A stretch of 64,000 nt of DNA. It comes from Hymenolepis diminuta. Its lineage: Eukaryota; Platyhelminthes; Cestoda; Cyclophyllidea; Hymenolepididae. A model generated the notes under the pieces. The model had not been told where the DNA came from, searched no databases, and worked only from the letters and a program-made list of their open reading frames with translations. Position numbers and translations under genes: made by a program. Below are positions 14,000 to 27,754 of this stretch, piece by piece. How positions within the stretch are numbered: the first letter of the stretch is position 1; each line of letters starts with the position of its first letter. Location of the stretch: the NCBI GenBank assembly GCA_900708905.1, contig CAADRB010000092.1:229474-293473 (forward strand), read 5' to 3'.

Positions 14000-16900
14000 C
14001 AACTCTTTGTGTTCTTTTTGAAACAGTTGTCAGGTGCTAGCTAAAGTCTTGCCTTCTACGATGTTAAATGTGGTTCTGATGTTTTAGTTCCTACAATTTA
14101 GTGACACCATAAATTGATGACCTTGGTTCTTGTTACTCAGTAATTTCATTTAGACTGCACCAATTTTTTGCGAAGCTCTTTCCCTCAATCAATCAAACAT
14201 GATAATGATTGATTAAATTTGGAAGATATTCAAATCCAATTTCAGCATAGATGTCTAGCTGTGTGTGGGGTCGGAAAGCATTAATAATTATTAAACAAGC
14301 ATTAAATTTTCTGAATTGTTAATCTGCAATTTAGTGCTTCGAACTAGAGTGGTATCAGTTATTTGCAAATAATCGCTCGAATTTTACCTTTAGAAGTGGA
14401 AACTCGAGATAGGAAATCTGCTACAAGATGGAAAAACAAATGAAGTTTACAAAAAATTGCCTATTCTTCCTAAATTAAGCAAATAAATAATACCTGATAA
14501 AGGGGAAATCTTTTATATAAATACTCAAAGTAACACGACTCCTCTGTCAAAAACTAATGCTAACAGATAACTTTTCATCTTAACTAGAAGAAAAACAAAG
14601 GCAAAATAGGTACCTAAAGGTTATTTAGATCAGCATGGGCATTTACACAAGTTAAATGGGCTAAAATAATTGCTTAAATACAGCATGCTTCTATGAGGGA
14701 GAGAATTAACAAAAATTGAATTTCTGTTTTAACAAATTATTCATAAGGTGCAGATATGATGAAAAGTTCTTGGTTAAAAGACTTTTTCTTGTATTTTTGT
14801 ACTTCTAAGGTTAGTGATAATTTGCTAAATCACAGCTGCTAACTTGAGATAATTAATACCACTGACTAAGCAGAACGCCTTAGTTTTATACACAGCGGTT
14901 TGTTTTTGTTTACTTCAACAAGTCATATTATTTATTTTTTCAGGGAAACGGACTCCAAGGTGTGATTTCGGCGAGTGCGGCTTGATACGCACTTTGATGT
15001 ATTAATTAAAAGCCCCTCTCTCGTTTTCCTTACAGTACATGATTTTAGCGGTGCATACACCCAATTGGAGGTCATTTAAAGATTTTCCTTAATCAAGTAG
15101 GAAATACAATGAATGTTCCTTTGGACAACTTAGAAATCCCATGTTATCTCTTACTGAATTAAAAATAATTTTGAATAATATGAGATTGTGTTCCAGACTG
15201 CCGTATTTAGAAAACCTACATTGAATTATTATCTATGATTTATCCTACAAAAGCGTCTATTACAGACGGTTATTGGTAATTAATATCTTACATCTCGGGA
15301 TATTAATTTAAGAATTTTTATGGAACGTCAATTGAAGGTTCAGAAATACTTTTATTTTACTCTAAGATTTCAGAGGATTTCTTTTTACATTGGAAGAAAT
15401 AGATTTAAATGTAAAAGTACTGATCAATAGTCTATGATTCATAGAAACAGTTAAATATTCAATGATGATTTATGCTTTAATGAGACTTGCACTCTGTGTT
15501 GGAAAGTTTGACTCATTCCCATACGCCATAAATTTGTAAATTAAGTTCTATCTGTCTAATAAAGTTTCTGACAAGCCCAAGTCATAAAATTAAGTGCATA
15601 AACTTCAGTTATGGTTCGGTCAGTAAATCAAGAGGAAAATAGCATGGCGAAAAGACTGTCTAATGCAGCATTCTCAAAAGGAAAATATACGATATGATTG
15701 GGATTCAATCCTTTTCAGTTCAAATAAAAGGGAAAACCAATCTATGCAATCGCTTTTAACGCCTATTCATTTCCTAAGTAATAAACTTGATAACGATTTA
15801 AATTTTTTATAATAAAAATATCAGTGAGTTTTCTTAACAAACCACCAAACAGATGACGTAAAAATCTTGCTCTCAAATCTCCCCTAAATATATTGCGGAA
15901 ATAGAATATGAAAAAGAAAAATTATGGAGTCCATATCAGAAAAAAGATTTGCAAATAGGAAATATTTTAAAAGACTTTCGCTATATTAAGGAATCGTATC
16001 TATTGGAAGCAAAAAACCTTAGTGAATCAATAAAACGTTTCCATATTCACCAACCAACTTGAAGTTTTTTATTAATTCTTACATTATTAAAAGAAGGATT
16101 AAATATTAAAAGCAGAACGATAGCTTAGCTACTGCGAAGTAAATAATAAGACTTATTAAGAAAGCACCAAAAAGACTGCAGAGAAATTTTACTGCTAAAA
16201 TTGTTTTAGATTTAACCTTGGAAATGAAATCAAGCTAAGATGAAACGATGATTTTCACAGCTGTAGATGAAAGGGCTAACACACCCCTACTTATTCAATT
16301 TCTTCGACGGTATAAAAGTAATGGAAACGACTAGACTCCTGTATATAGTTAAATGATGTGAAAGCAGTGTCTTGTAATGGAGCACAGATACAAATTTGTG
16401 GACCCCATAAACATTAACTTGGGTGTGAGAAAGGCTCTGATGATAGTTGAGAAGACATAATTGGTAGACTGCTTGATGTGATACAAATGGACTAGGAACG
16501 AGTGCATGGGAAGGTCCTTAATTCATCTTCGTTTGTGTGCCTTAGTTTTAATTACGCTGCGACCTAACAACCATTCACAACCAAGTAGGTATTCGATATA
16601 TATATGGATGCAATCTAGGACGAAAATATGAGTAAATAAGCTTTTACTTACAATTTCATGGAAAGTTAATTCAAGTTTTACAAACCTACCGAGTTGAAAT
16701 TATTGTTATTAATTCATTATAATGTTATTGAATTATATACAATGACGGATGGGAGTTAAAGAGAAGTCAATATGAACGTAAGTGCGATTTTCGAATAAAG
16801 GCAAGCATTTCATTATGAAATCCAATTGCCTGTTGGAACAACTGCCAAATTATTGAAAGAAATAAAAATATTAAGATGTTATTTAAAGTAATAATACCAC

Positions 16901-19900
16901 CCTTTGTAAACACTTTAGAAATTAGACACTGTGAACTCTGTTAATCGTAAGTTTATAAATTTAAATGTATAATATTTGAAAAAAACATTCAGTTTGTATA
17001 AGATACAGATGAATATGTGCATGGTGCAGTATACACAGATTCTAGGTTTATAATATTCATTTATCATAACTTAAAATGCGCTAAAATGGACTTTTAGTGA
17101 ATGTATATTTTCCAATCGACCTGGTTGATGCCCGTTATAAACAGAAACCTGCAGATTGTTAAATATTTCTCATATGTGTTCACTGAACTTGAATTTTACG
17201 TTAAAGGACTTCTAAGCCATTTTGTTCCGGAAAGCGTCCATCAAAATTTTCTATAGGTAACTTTTTTTAAAATTTTGAAAAGAATTAGCCGAATATTATT
17301 CTTCCAGTCTATCTAACTATATAGGTTAAAATTGTACTAATTAAATCTGGATTGACAGGAAAAAGCCCTATATATGGGAAACTTCAGCCAATCAGGGTCG
17401 ACAGAAACTAATTTTTTGATCAAAATTACCTTAAAGTGGCTGAAAATTTCCCTTTTCTTATAGCAATATTACGTGCATTTGAGCAAAAGCAATTAAATGT
17501 TTGCTTTAAAAAAATAAGAAGCAACTGTCTAGAGAGGTAGAAAAAAAGTGTTTACTGAAAGAAGATGGTCAAAAAAAACTGTCTTTCTACTGAATAAGTC
17601 TATCTGAGAGTACGAAATTGATATTTTTTCCGTCCTTTACTCTCGCTTGCCTCATTTTCATAGATAAATAAGAAAAAAGCGTTTAGAAATGCACTAAAAA
17701 CGATCTCAAGACACTCATTAAACTATTCATAGTCTTCTTTTGCAGTATAAATCTATTTATTTGCGAATTAGAATTGATCTGTTTATTACTGGTGTCATTT
17801 AAATGATGGAGAATGGTTAAGCATAATTGTGTTCACTGCAAAAAAACAAACATGATGACTTATTTTTCATTGAGGGACAGCATTTATTTGGGCTTATTTA
17901 AATTCTACGCATCACGATCGCGCGGTGTACTCAGTCGATTGTTAGATTTTCCCGGAGGTAGTAAATGATAGCATTTTCTGCTCTCATTTCGTACGTATTA
18001 GTCCCGTTCATCTAGATAGCTTTCAATTCAACTGCAGGTATGCAATTATTCTGTAAATACATTTCATAGAGTATCCTTTTAATTATTTTATTCAAATCCA
18101 TTCTTCTATAACACCTGGGCAAATCCTTTATTTAAATACAGGTTACGAAAAATGTAAGATTAAGCCATGGTGAAGGTTCAGTTGTGATGTTTCAATCATT
18201 TAAAGTGTTAAAGGTGTCTGTTTGATGATCTGAATAATTAGCCTTCTCGTCAGTGGTCGTATTAAAGTCCGGATTTGAAAATGGAGTGCATGGCTCTCAA
18301 TATTATATTTTCTCAGAGGGGTTAAGCTTGGAACTTTCGGTCGTGAAGTCAAAAATATTTATAAAGCACCATTCGAAATAGTTGAGCTTTAAAGAACTAA
18401 TTTTAATCGATTCATTCGAAAGCTTTTCATTTGGTTCAACTTGACGAGGACTTCGGTAAAATTCTCGGATAACTCGGTTTCTATGATGAGGATTTGCATG
18501 AGCTTTTATTCTTTATTTCTAAATTTGTGGAGTTGCTAGACGGTATAAACTACTTTAATTCAAAATTGGACAAAAAACATAGCTTTTTAACTATTTCTTC
18601 GTATAAATAATCTTAAACATAATATTTTCTAGATCAGTTGGTCTAATTTTACATTAAATTAAATTGAATCTAGCGTATTCACATAGATGTTAGCTTTTTC
18701 CCTTTTCTAAGAATCTCATTAATAATTATTTATTTTAGCGATCGAGGATTTATCAAATTCCAAAATCAATATTATTTTCATCATGCCACCTTTATTTGGT
18801 TATAAAAACTGAATCCTAACCAGCTATAGACAGTCATTTTAATACCAGATTAATGTTTCTACGTTCGATTAAAGTTTGAGCAGAAGTAGCATATATAATA
18901 GTTGGTTCATCAGGGTTTCCCATAGATTATCCCGTAACGCGTGTTTTGGGAATTGTATAGCTTTCACAATATCATCCTGGATGACGCACATGGAAAGCTC
19001 ATCTGCCTGCTTAAAAGATTAAGTTGAATTCATCATTTTACCGTAGTTTTAATATTTCAGAATGTAAAAATTTAAACTGCTTAAATAATTAGTAACTGTA
19101 AGGCGCTATCCATTCGATTATTTCATTAAACTAAAACCATCTAATAGTTCTTTAAAGGCAAAAGCTTTAATCCTCACGAAGCTAAATTAACAGAGCATTG
19201 ATTGTTAATAACATTTGAATCCGATCTTATAGGTTAACATTTTAAATGCATTGATAATTTTTCGAGGAATTCAATTTTAGTCCATATTAAAGGCAAAATA
19301 GAATGGTTGAAATGTTGGTTGAAAACGCAATTAATTATTATAATTACGTTTCACTTGTTTTCGTACTAATAAAATGTATTTTTAAGTGAACTTAGCAAAC
19401 AAGGCAGTTGAAAAATGACATCTGCGAATTTGAAGATGAGGAGGAATAAATGTTTGCTTAGACTGGATTTGCCCTAAAATTTGCCTAAGAGAAGTTGTTT
19501 GTCTACATATCTTGCAATATTTTATAAATTCTCTAAATCAACAATATGGCCTTAAATAATCTGTGCATTTATGATATGATCTAACTAGTACTGTGAAATG
19601 TTAGAGGGTCTCTAAGAAGATAAAATTGCAATATTCCAAATAGGTATGATAGATAGATTAAACAAGATAAGCAGAGCCTATAAAAGGAGTATTCTTTCTG
19701 AAGTATGATTATCTTAATAAGGCTTATTCATAAGGCAGTGTTTGCAAGAATTAATTTGTTTTACATTACTGTACACATAATGATATTTATACATTTCCTC
19801 ATTTTAATAAGAATGAATTTACCGAATCTGATAAGCACCATCTGCCAAATTTCTGTTTAAACACAGCTACGGTCATTGTGTATTATGTTAATTTTGATAG

Positions 19901-22900
19901 CAATAAGTTTACATTATTTATTGAAGATCTACAATATTTACAGTTAATTTGATGCTTATTCATTCATGGTCATTAAAAATCTCCTTCGTTTAATAATTAA
20001 CAACTTTAAGGAAATAAATGTTCGAACATGCTGAACTTATGCACATATGTTCCTCCACAGAACTCTAATGGCTAATGTCCTCCGACTTCCCTACATTAAC
20101 ACTATTTAGTAATCGATCACGCTTTACCCAAATACGACGCTCTCCCATGAAAAAGGAACAAACGCCATGTGTATTTTTCCTTTTTTGTGGCCTGTTACAA
20201 TTCAAGTTCCCTTTTTCTAGTTAAGATACATCTCTGTCTTTTCGTAGATGATTACTTACGAGCAAGACATTTAACAACGCAATATGGTGAAAACGACATG
20301 TCTGGTTATTGAGTTTAATACTATATCGGAGATGGATAGATTGGTTGTTTTCTGGGATTGAACCAAAGTTAAAAGGAAGCATATTTTGTCTAAACAGTTA
20401 AATTAGAGCAACAGTTCATCTCACATTAAGTGAAATAATTTGCTCCCGTTTAAATTCTCTGCATTGGAAAATATCAATGTTTGGTTAAGAAAACTCCCTT
20501 AGAAAGGAGACTACGTTTAACATTACTTTTCCGTGTATTTAATTCAACGGTAAATTTCCTAAATCCCCCTTTGACTCAATCTTAAAGGCAGAACGTTATA
20601 CGAACAGTGGTTATTCAAACTCAATTCTATCGATAAAGTTGACCGAGTATATCTAATAAAAGATAAGCTTACATTTTCGGCTTTTTAGTACTTAACTACA
20701 TTGATGTTTCAATGATACTACAATACTAACATTATATTTAAACAGAGCCACCTTATGTAGTGAATTACCGGCTCTACAGCTAGATCTTATAAATCTATGG
20801 GGATGTGCATGAATTCCAATCAATTAAAAGTAGAAATTTATAGTCTATTAAATATACAACTTATTAATTTTCAATTCTGATAAATTTCTGTTTATAACGG
20901 AATCAATTATTAAAAATGAGAGTACTCAAGTGTTAGAGGTTTCTTTATTTATCCCTACTATTTGTCAGGTTGATTATTTACTTCAACCCCGAATATTCAC
21001 ATTCTGCATCAAATCCAGAAATAACCAGATGTTAATCAGATTACTTAAGCAGAATGATGAAATCAGGCATATTTCTAATTTGTTTGTCTTTTTTAAAGAA
21101 AGTCTTACAGCGAAATGTTTTAAATAATTGGTGTTTATCTGTCAGAAATGGCTTAACTATTGTTTAAGTTTTGGAAGTTATCTGTATCCTATTGATTTTT
21201 CAGACGTACATTGTTTTACGCCGTTTAAAGTAGAAAGATGGAATTATCTGCCACCTGGGAGGGAAAGAATGAGAAGATGAGTGAAATAAAATAAGAATGA
21301 GAGTGAATTAACTCTTTTTTCAATAACTTCTACTTTTTTTCCGCTCGAAAGATAGGATAAACTAAAGGAGTTAGTTCTATATACAGTAATGAATTAGATT
21401 TCCGAAAGATGTACTCTTTTTGCAATGTTTTCATATATAATCTCCCAATCAGTTTAATTTTCATTGGTCTAGGTTCAGTGAGATGAATTATGCATATTAG
21501 CGGTTACATATATAGATTGCCGCATCGTAGTTTCATATCTAATGAACGTCAATAATATTTTACTTAATTTCGGTGCCAGCTTTTCAGTTAGCATTCTGAT
21601 AATATCCGTATTTTCTAAAACAGTGTATAAAATATTCAACATTACAACAAAACATAACAGTTTAACAAGAATACATGATTCGACTGAGGATTTTCTTATT
21701 GGTAAGACCTTCAACTGTAGTTCACATATTATTTTTGATTTTCAATTTTGTCGGATGATTGCCCATTTCGGAAATTTTTTAGATTGTTTTTGGCTAAAAT
21801 AGCCCAGATATGTAAAAGCTTAAAAAGCTCAACAGAGCTGAACAGAATCCGCGGTGCGCTTTCTGACTTACAGGTCTTCTCGGTCTCTCTATGTATTGCG
21901 CACCTACTGATTCACAGCTTTGCCATAATTCTCAGCTGCTTTTCGACAAATAATCACTGCGTATAAAATATCACAACTCCAAATGCCCCTGCACAGCACT
22001 ACACCTTTTTATGTCCTTCAATTCTTCATCATACTTTTTCTCCCTTCCCCTATAATTAATTTACAATCTTTTAATATTTTGTTCTACTAGACTCTTGATC
22101 CTCTCACTCGGGAAAGGCTGCATTTCTTATTAGGTTTTAGAAAGGTCATAAGTTTTTAAAGCGTATTTCAAGCCTAAGTTGGTAGTGTGATTAAAACAGC
22201 ATTAATATCGAGATTGTGGCTACTTCAAATCCCACTCCCAAAATCATTTAACAAAAAAATCCTTTGTGTTGTTTGAATTATTTTGATGGTAATACGCATT
22301 TTCCCAAATAGCTTGAAATCTATTGTCAAAATATCAGCTTTTTTTTATAAGAAGCTATTTTTTCACAATATGAGAAGGTTAACTCAACAGTTGTTTTGTC
22401 CTTTTTTGTAATTTATTCGCTTGCTTGTTCATCAAAATAAGAAAAGAACTCTGCTTTTGACAGCCGGCCCAAGGATGAAGCCGATGGTTTACGTCGATAA
22501 CCACCCGACGTTCTTTCCTGTCGGAGTTTAACTCAAAATTGAAAAATTAGGCGGAAATAGTTGAGAAATGGTGATAAACTGCAAAAATTCGTAAATAGAA
22601 ACTGTGAAATAGCCTAAATTCGTTTGCCCTTCATAGAAACAGCCAAAATTAACAATATTTGTAAAACACCTTGAATTATTACCATAGCTGTCAGTAAATG
22701 AACGTTAGAATAAACAACTCATGTTTAGTCAGATTTTCTGATAAAAATTAGAGGCCCAGAATAACCGTTTATTTTTTTCAACTTTCGTAAATTATCAGCG
22801 AAAAATGCAGGAATTCATTGGTTTGAAACATTAAAATTCAATTACTTCCGGTTCCGCCAAGTTCCAACTTAGTGAAGTGAGTTAAAATGCAGTAATATAG

Positions 22901-24263
22901 AAATAAAAAATGGGTTTAACATTTTAAGACCCGAATGTATTCACTGTTTCGAACTATTAATGATTACCTTGCTTCATTTATCGTGTCATTTTGTTCTCAA
23001 ATAATTTGCGTGAATCAAATTATTTTGTGTTGGAACTTTTATGCTCTTTGGACAGAACAGAATAAATAACCCTAGTTCTAAAATAAAGAGGGACAGAGGG
23101 ATATGCCTGCATAGGAGAGAACTAGTTTTAATTTAAAATACAGATCAAAGCATAAGAATACATAAATGCATGAATATAATTCTTCTATTATAAATGTCTC
23201 TCATTGCTCTTCTTCAAAAGAGTAATATGCTTTACATTCTTTGGCCATATTCATTTCATCGTTACAATCCACGAATAACTTGAATTATTATCGACCGAAT
23301 GACTTCCATTGCGATTATTGGCAACAATTTTTCCATACGATACGTATATATTATTTTGCAACGCCCCGGAAGTACCTTAATCATTGTACCTCTAACTGGA
23401 ATATTTGAACTTACGAAATAACTATCGAGTGATAATTGTGATATACTCATTGACTAAACTTGATCGCTTAACACATTATATCCCTTGGCAGCATAGAAAA
23501 ATCTTGCAGTATGAAATTATTGAAAGGAAAAAAAATAATCAGATGCACACTAATTCGATTTTAATTTGATAAAAAGTGAAATTATAGTGTAATTTATATA
23601 ATACATTAAATGTTTGTAATTTGATCCAAATATCTCTGATATTCGGATCTACAATAAATGACCAAAGGGAAAATCAGTGGTAAAGAACACCACTAAAATT
23701 ATACTTAATTAGATTACTTAGAATCTGCGTAATTACAGTATATAATATGTTCTAAAAGGTTACTTAAATGGTATAGGCTTAACTTTAAATTTTAGAAAAA
23801 GTGAGGGTGCCACAATTTCCATAACAAACTGGGCACTAAAATTTCTTTCAATGTGTTTAAAATACCTGAAAAATACCGGAACTATGTCCTTCTATATCAT
23901 AAAACAGGAAATTAATGAATGATGGTGTATGGAACTGTAATTTTAGTAAAATTCTCATACTTAAACAAGAGAATAAACAAGAATTAAATTCGTAATAAGT
24001 ATCTCATTTATCAAAAATAAATGACAACTAATGATAATAGTTATTTAGTGTTTATAAATTATGATGTAGATTTTTATGTGGCTATTTTATTTTCATATTA
24101 TAAATAAGTAATAATTTGACTATGAATATCGCGGAAAATTATACCTTTATATAGCATAAACACATTGTGCATATTTCAACTTGTGTAGGCTTTTCAGAAG
24201 TTAGCGATTAGTGATAGAAATTTGAAGCAATCAAATTTATTACTTTCCTTTTTGTTGTTATAG
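14000..24263. other. ORF-poor desert upstream of rad9
   Basis: Ten kilobases with almost no frame above 60 codons until 20930. The overlapping sense and antisense frames at 21475-21966 look compositional. The stretch at 16380-16560 is less AT-rich and may be an unrecognised repeat. No gene, RNA or transposon is supported. Confidence 0.5.
24262..24263 (+). other. rad9: Splice acceptor just upstream of rad9 ATG
   Basis: A pyrimidine-rich tract (TTTCCTTTTTGTTGTTA) ends in TAG at 24261-24263, 21 nt before the rad9 initiator. It reads as a strong 3' splice site with no donor in the nearby upstream sequence. It could accept a spliced leader in trans, as is common in flatworms, or close a 5'UTR intron. 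Confidence 0.55.
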
Positions 24264-24284
24264 GCATCGCAGATCTTATGCAAT

Positions 24285-27200
24285 ATGAAATTTTCTCTTC
24301 TGCTTACTGAACTAAAAGGTTGGAACTTTTTTAAACTTTAACATGACCTAGTGTTCACAAGAGCTATTACTTCGCTTGGTAAACTAGGTGATGATATCTT
24401 CTTTGAATGCAATTGCGATGAGGCAAATCATCTCATTTATTAATCCTCTTTCAATTCAGTTGAGTCTTCGGTGTGTTAATTCAACTCGTTCAGCATTTGC
24501 TGTGGTGTCATTTAAGTGCTGCTTCTTTGAAAATAATTCCAAACTCACAGATTCTGATGTGCGCTTCAAGCTAAACACGAAGGTCCTCATATGAATTTAT
24601 CTATTAATTGATTTTTATAGACGTGTTGCAAGGTCTTCAAACAGACCATGGCCTGGGATAAAACCTTGCAGCAATGTAAAATACGTTTTGATAATAATAA
24701 CGACAGACTTATTATCCAGTTCTTTCAACGATATGGTTGTTTAGTTTTTTGGAAGTAGTATTTTTCTTTAGGGATAGTTAAAACTTACAATCTTTCAGTT
24801 ATTGAGTGTGACAGCCTCGAGGCTGTCTATGATATTAAAAATTCAACTTCTCAAATTGCTATGTCTTCGAAGTAAATATTCGGTTAAATATATTAATAAT
24901 TTTTTTAGAGTAGCTGGTGAGATCATGCAAAACTTTAGGCAGAACCAAACAGAAGTTACCATTAGTATGCAGATTGGTGAATGCATATTTCGAAATTACG
25001 TTGAGGAATCAGGTAGCGTCTCTGTTTAATTTATTGAGATTCATTTGTCAATTTTATGAAAATTCGAAGGTGCTTTTTCGGCTTTCAGATATTTCTGCAG
25101 TCAATACACATATTCCTGTACCTGCTACTGAGTTTGAGGCTTATCGACTGACTGAAGAATGTAATATCACTTTTTGCCAAAAGGATTTCCGGGTAAGCCT
25201 ACTGCTGTGTCCTAAATTTTAATATATCCTGTTAGTACTTTACGCTGAACTAAACATCCTCTTTCAAAATTAATAGTTCTCCTAATGGCTAACAGCAGCT
25301 TTTCTTAAGGTAAAAAATAGCCTATTTGTTGGGTAATACCACGTGTATCGTGGACAGTCTTAAAGGAATGAGTGGGAAAAAGAGAGGTAGGAGCAGAAAG
25401 ACGAATAGGGAATTGGAAGGGAAGAAAACAGGCGCTAGAGATGTGAGTGGGAACAGAGTTATGATAAAAAGGCCAAATTAAGTTATGCTAAGTGAGGTCG
25501 ACTGATTTTGCGTTCCTTGTTCATCAGATAAACAACTCATAAAAATCATATGAAAGTCAAATCGACGCTGAATTATACGTCAAGATATGCGTTTAGTAGA
25601 ATACTACTGGCCCACCACTAGCACTTTATTGCTCACTGGGATGCGCATAGTAGTTGATACCTGCGGTGTCTGGGACCCACAAAGTGTACAAAATCCCACA
25701 TTCACAAGTTTGGCAGACTAAATTATTCTATCTGGTGGCGTTGTAGTTGGACTAAGATTTTGTTTGCCTGCTATGAAATCAAAGGTTAGCCGGAACAGAG
25801 TAAGTAGACGGTGAAATTTGTTAGTTATAGAGACCATTGTTAACTTTCTGAACGGTGGTGGCATTATTCCTAATTTTGTCTGTTTTTTATCATTTCTTAG
25901 GCCGCTCTCTTATTTGGTGAATCCATGAACGCTCTATTGGTAATCAATTGCAGCCAACCTGGGAATCCTTTGATACTAACGTTTACAGATGAAAAGAATT
26001 ACAAAGCACATTTTGTCCTTTCCACATTGCCTCGACCCTACTTTCCAAAACGGGTTCCCCTTAATTCAACAATGCGACCGTCCGGAGCTGCGCCGCCGAA
26101 TTCTTCTGTTTCATTCCTGTATATCTGCTTAATGCTGCTACTTATTTCTTTACGTAGTATATATATATATAAGTAGATATTACCAATAATTACAGCTAAC
26201 ATAATAGCTGCTGTTAGTATGATGCTTCTTATGGAGGTCAGTGCTATTCTAAGGGCTTTTCTTTTTTAGTTTGAACTTCTAGAGCAAGATTGCGAGCAGT
26301 CTTCTTTGCGTAATTAAATAATTTTTTTTATTTTTAATTTCCATTACTAAGGTTTAAAGGAGTATTAACTGTTGCTATTTCGCAAGTAAAAGTGACGTTT
26401 ATTTTCTTAATCTCATTTTTGTCAGTCATTTTGCATGGCTTCAGTTACACTTACAACCCTCTTGTCACAGAAAACTTCGTTCCTTATGATTTGAAGAGTT
26501 TAGCTTTCGAGGCAAGCGGGTGAAAAGTATTCTGTGTATCAATTTTCAAGAGCAATAATTTGCATTTATTTTTTAGTCTTCCGTTTGAAAGTCTTCTCAT
26601 GGGATATCGGCGCCACCTCTAATTTAGAGTTACAGAATCGCTTTTCCTCACATATTTCTGGTAGATTTTAAAGCGGGCTGATGCCATCTGCCTGTATCAC
26701 AGTTCCTCTCATTTTTGGGTAGTCTAAGGAATACATTAATTCAGCCTCCCACTAATTTATCGTTTTTAATTAGCAATTTGGACAGGAGCCGTCGTCCAGC
26801 AAATGGACCGATTGTGATGGATACAATGACAGCCCCAACTCAAATTCTTCCTTCCAGTCCCGACCTTTCGAGCACTATGATAACAGTAAGTAATTATCTT
26901 TTATTCATGTAGATGTTCCCTTTATGTGATTAGCTAAATCTCTATTCTCCATTAGGCTAATACACCGATTCCAGTACGTGAACACGAAGAAGGTAGACCT
27001 CCTGCAAAGAAGGTATGCAAGATTTCGGGAAAATTCATTCTGAAACTGGGATTTCTTGCAAAGTTGCTAGAAAATGTCTGTAGTTCGCGATAGTCAAGTT
27101 GCTTCAGTTAGTTGCCCTCATAACCGAAGTTAGAAATACCTTTCTACTTATATTATTTAAATAGCGTGTAATGTTTACATATCTTCTTCAGGCTCGCTCA

Positions 27201-27515
27201 GTACTCTTCGCTTCATTCACGGGTGGTGATACTTCCGGGGACTCATTCTTCCGTAATCCGCCACCACCGCAGAAACCTGAACGATTATGTGAAGACTCTC
27301 TCGAAAATGCGGATCTTGATGATTCAACTATGATCGGTACGTCGTCTAATTATGAAGTGGCAGCAGCTGCTTGCCGTGTTACAGCTCGTCTGGCTTCTGA
27401 CGTCAGAACAGCAGCTGTTTCTGGCTGGAATAATGCGGAAAGTTTGCGAACTACTACAATTACTCGGAAATCTGGGGCCACTTTGCTGGTTCCTGATTCT
27501 GACGATGAATCTTAG
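24285..27515 (+). CDS. rad9: Rad9, 9-1-1 checkpoint clamp subunit
   Basis: Encodes Rad9, which forms the Rad9-Rad1-Hus1 clamp loaded at damaged DNA and recruits TopBP1 to activate ATR in the nucleus. Joined exons: 24285-24318, 24352-24422, 24460-24582, 24621-24735, 24772-24871, 24909-25012, 25089-25192, 25901-26118, 26786-26885, 26956-27012, 27192-27515. These total 1350 nt (449 aa plus TAG). All phases agree. From memory of human RAD9A, the N-terminus is collinear: KVFTRAITSLGKLGDD, then LSLRCVNSTRSAF, VKTYNLS, CDSLEAVYD, NITFCQKDFR, and AHFVLSTL near residue 260 ending the PCNA-like domain. The tail has PPAKKARSVLF, matching the nuclear-localisation segment, and ends LVPDSDDES, matching the CK2/TopBP1-binding end. 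Odd points: introns 1-5 are 33-38 nt, and intron 2 appears to be GC-AG. A short upstream ATG (24278, out of frame) overlaps the start. The exon 8 donor is the least certain. Confidence 0.9.
26157..26171. repeat. Short (TA)n run in rad9 intron 8
   Basis: A TA dinucleotide run inside the intron after exon 8. It makes any extension of the exon 8 reading frame past about 26118 look non-coding. Confidence 0.8.
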
Positions 27516-27585
27516 TGGCTATTTATGTATTTTCGTGTACATAAAATTGCTTTTAACAACTCATTGGAGATCTTCTATTTTGTTA

Positions 27586-27591
27586 AATAAA
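27586..27591 (+). terminator. rad9: rad9 polyadenylation signal AATAAA
   Basis: Canonical AATAAA 71 nt after the rad9 stop codon, the first such signal downstream. Confidence 0.7.
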
Positions 27592-27754
27592 TTTACATAA
27601 GAATGAATATGAATTAATTTTATCACAGAATGGCTAAACCCGGGTCTCTGCTAAATCTTTGTTTAATTAAAGAAGGGAATAGGTGAAGAAGTTAATTTGT
27701 CTAAGAGATGTTTTTAATAATTACAATGTGTATACAGATATTCGGGTGTCTAGA

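Noticed and set aside
21475..21966. Cluster of overlapping ORFs on both strands
   Set aside because: Composition is AT-driven, there is no family resemblance and no linked exons.
26119..26176. Extension of rad9 exon 8 to the next stop
   Set aside because: It becomes hydrophobic and runs into a TA repeat. Only the donor at 26118 has the phase needed for exon 9.
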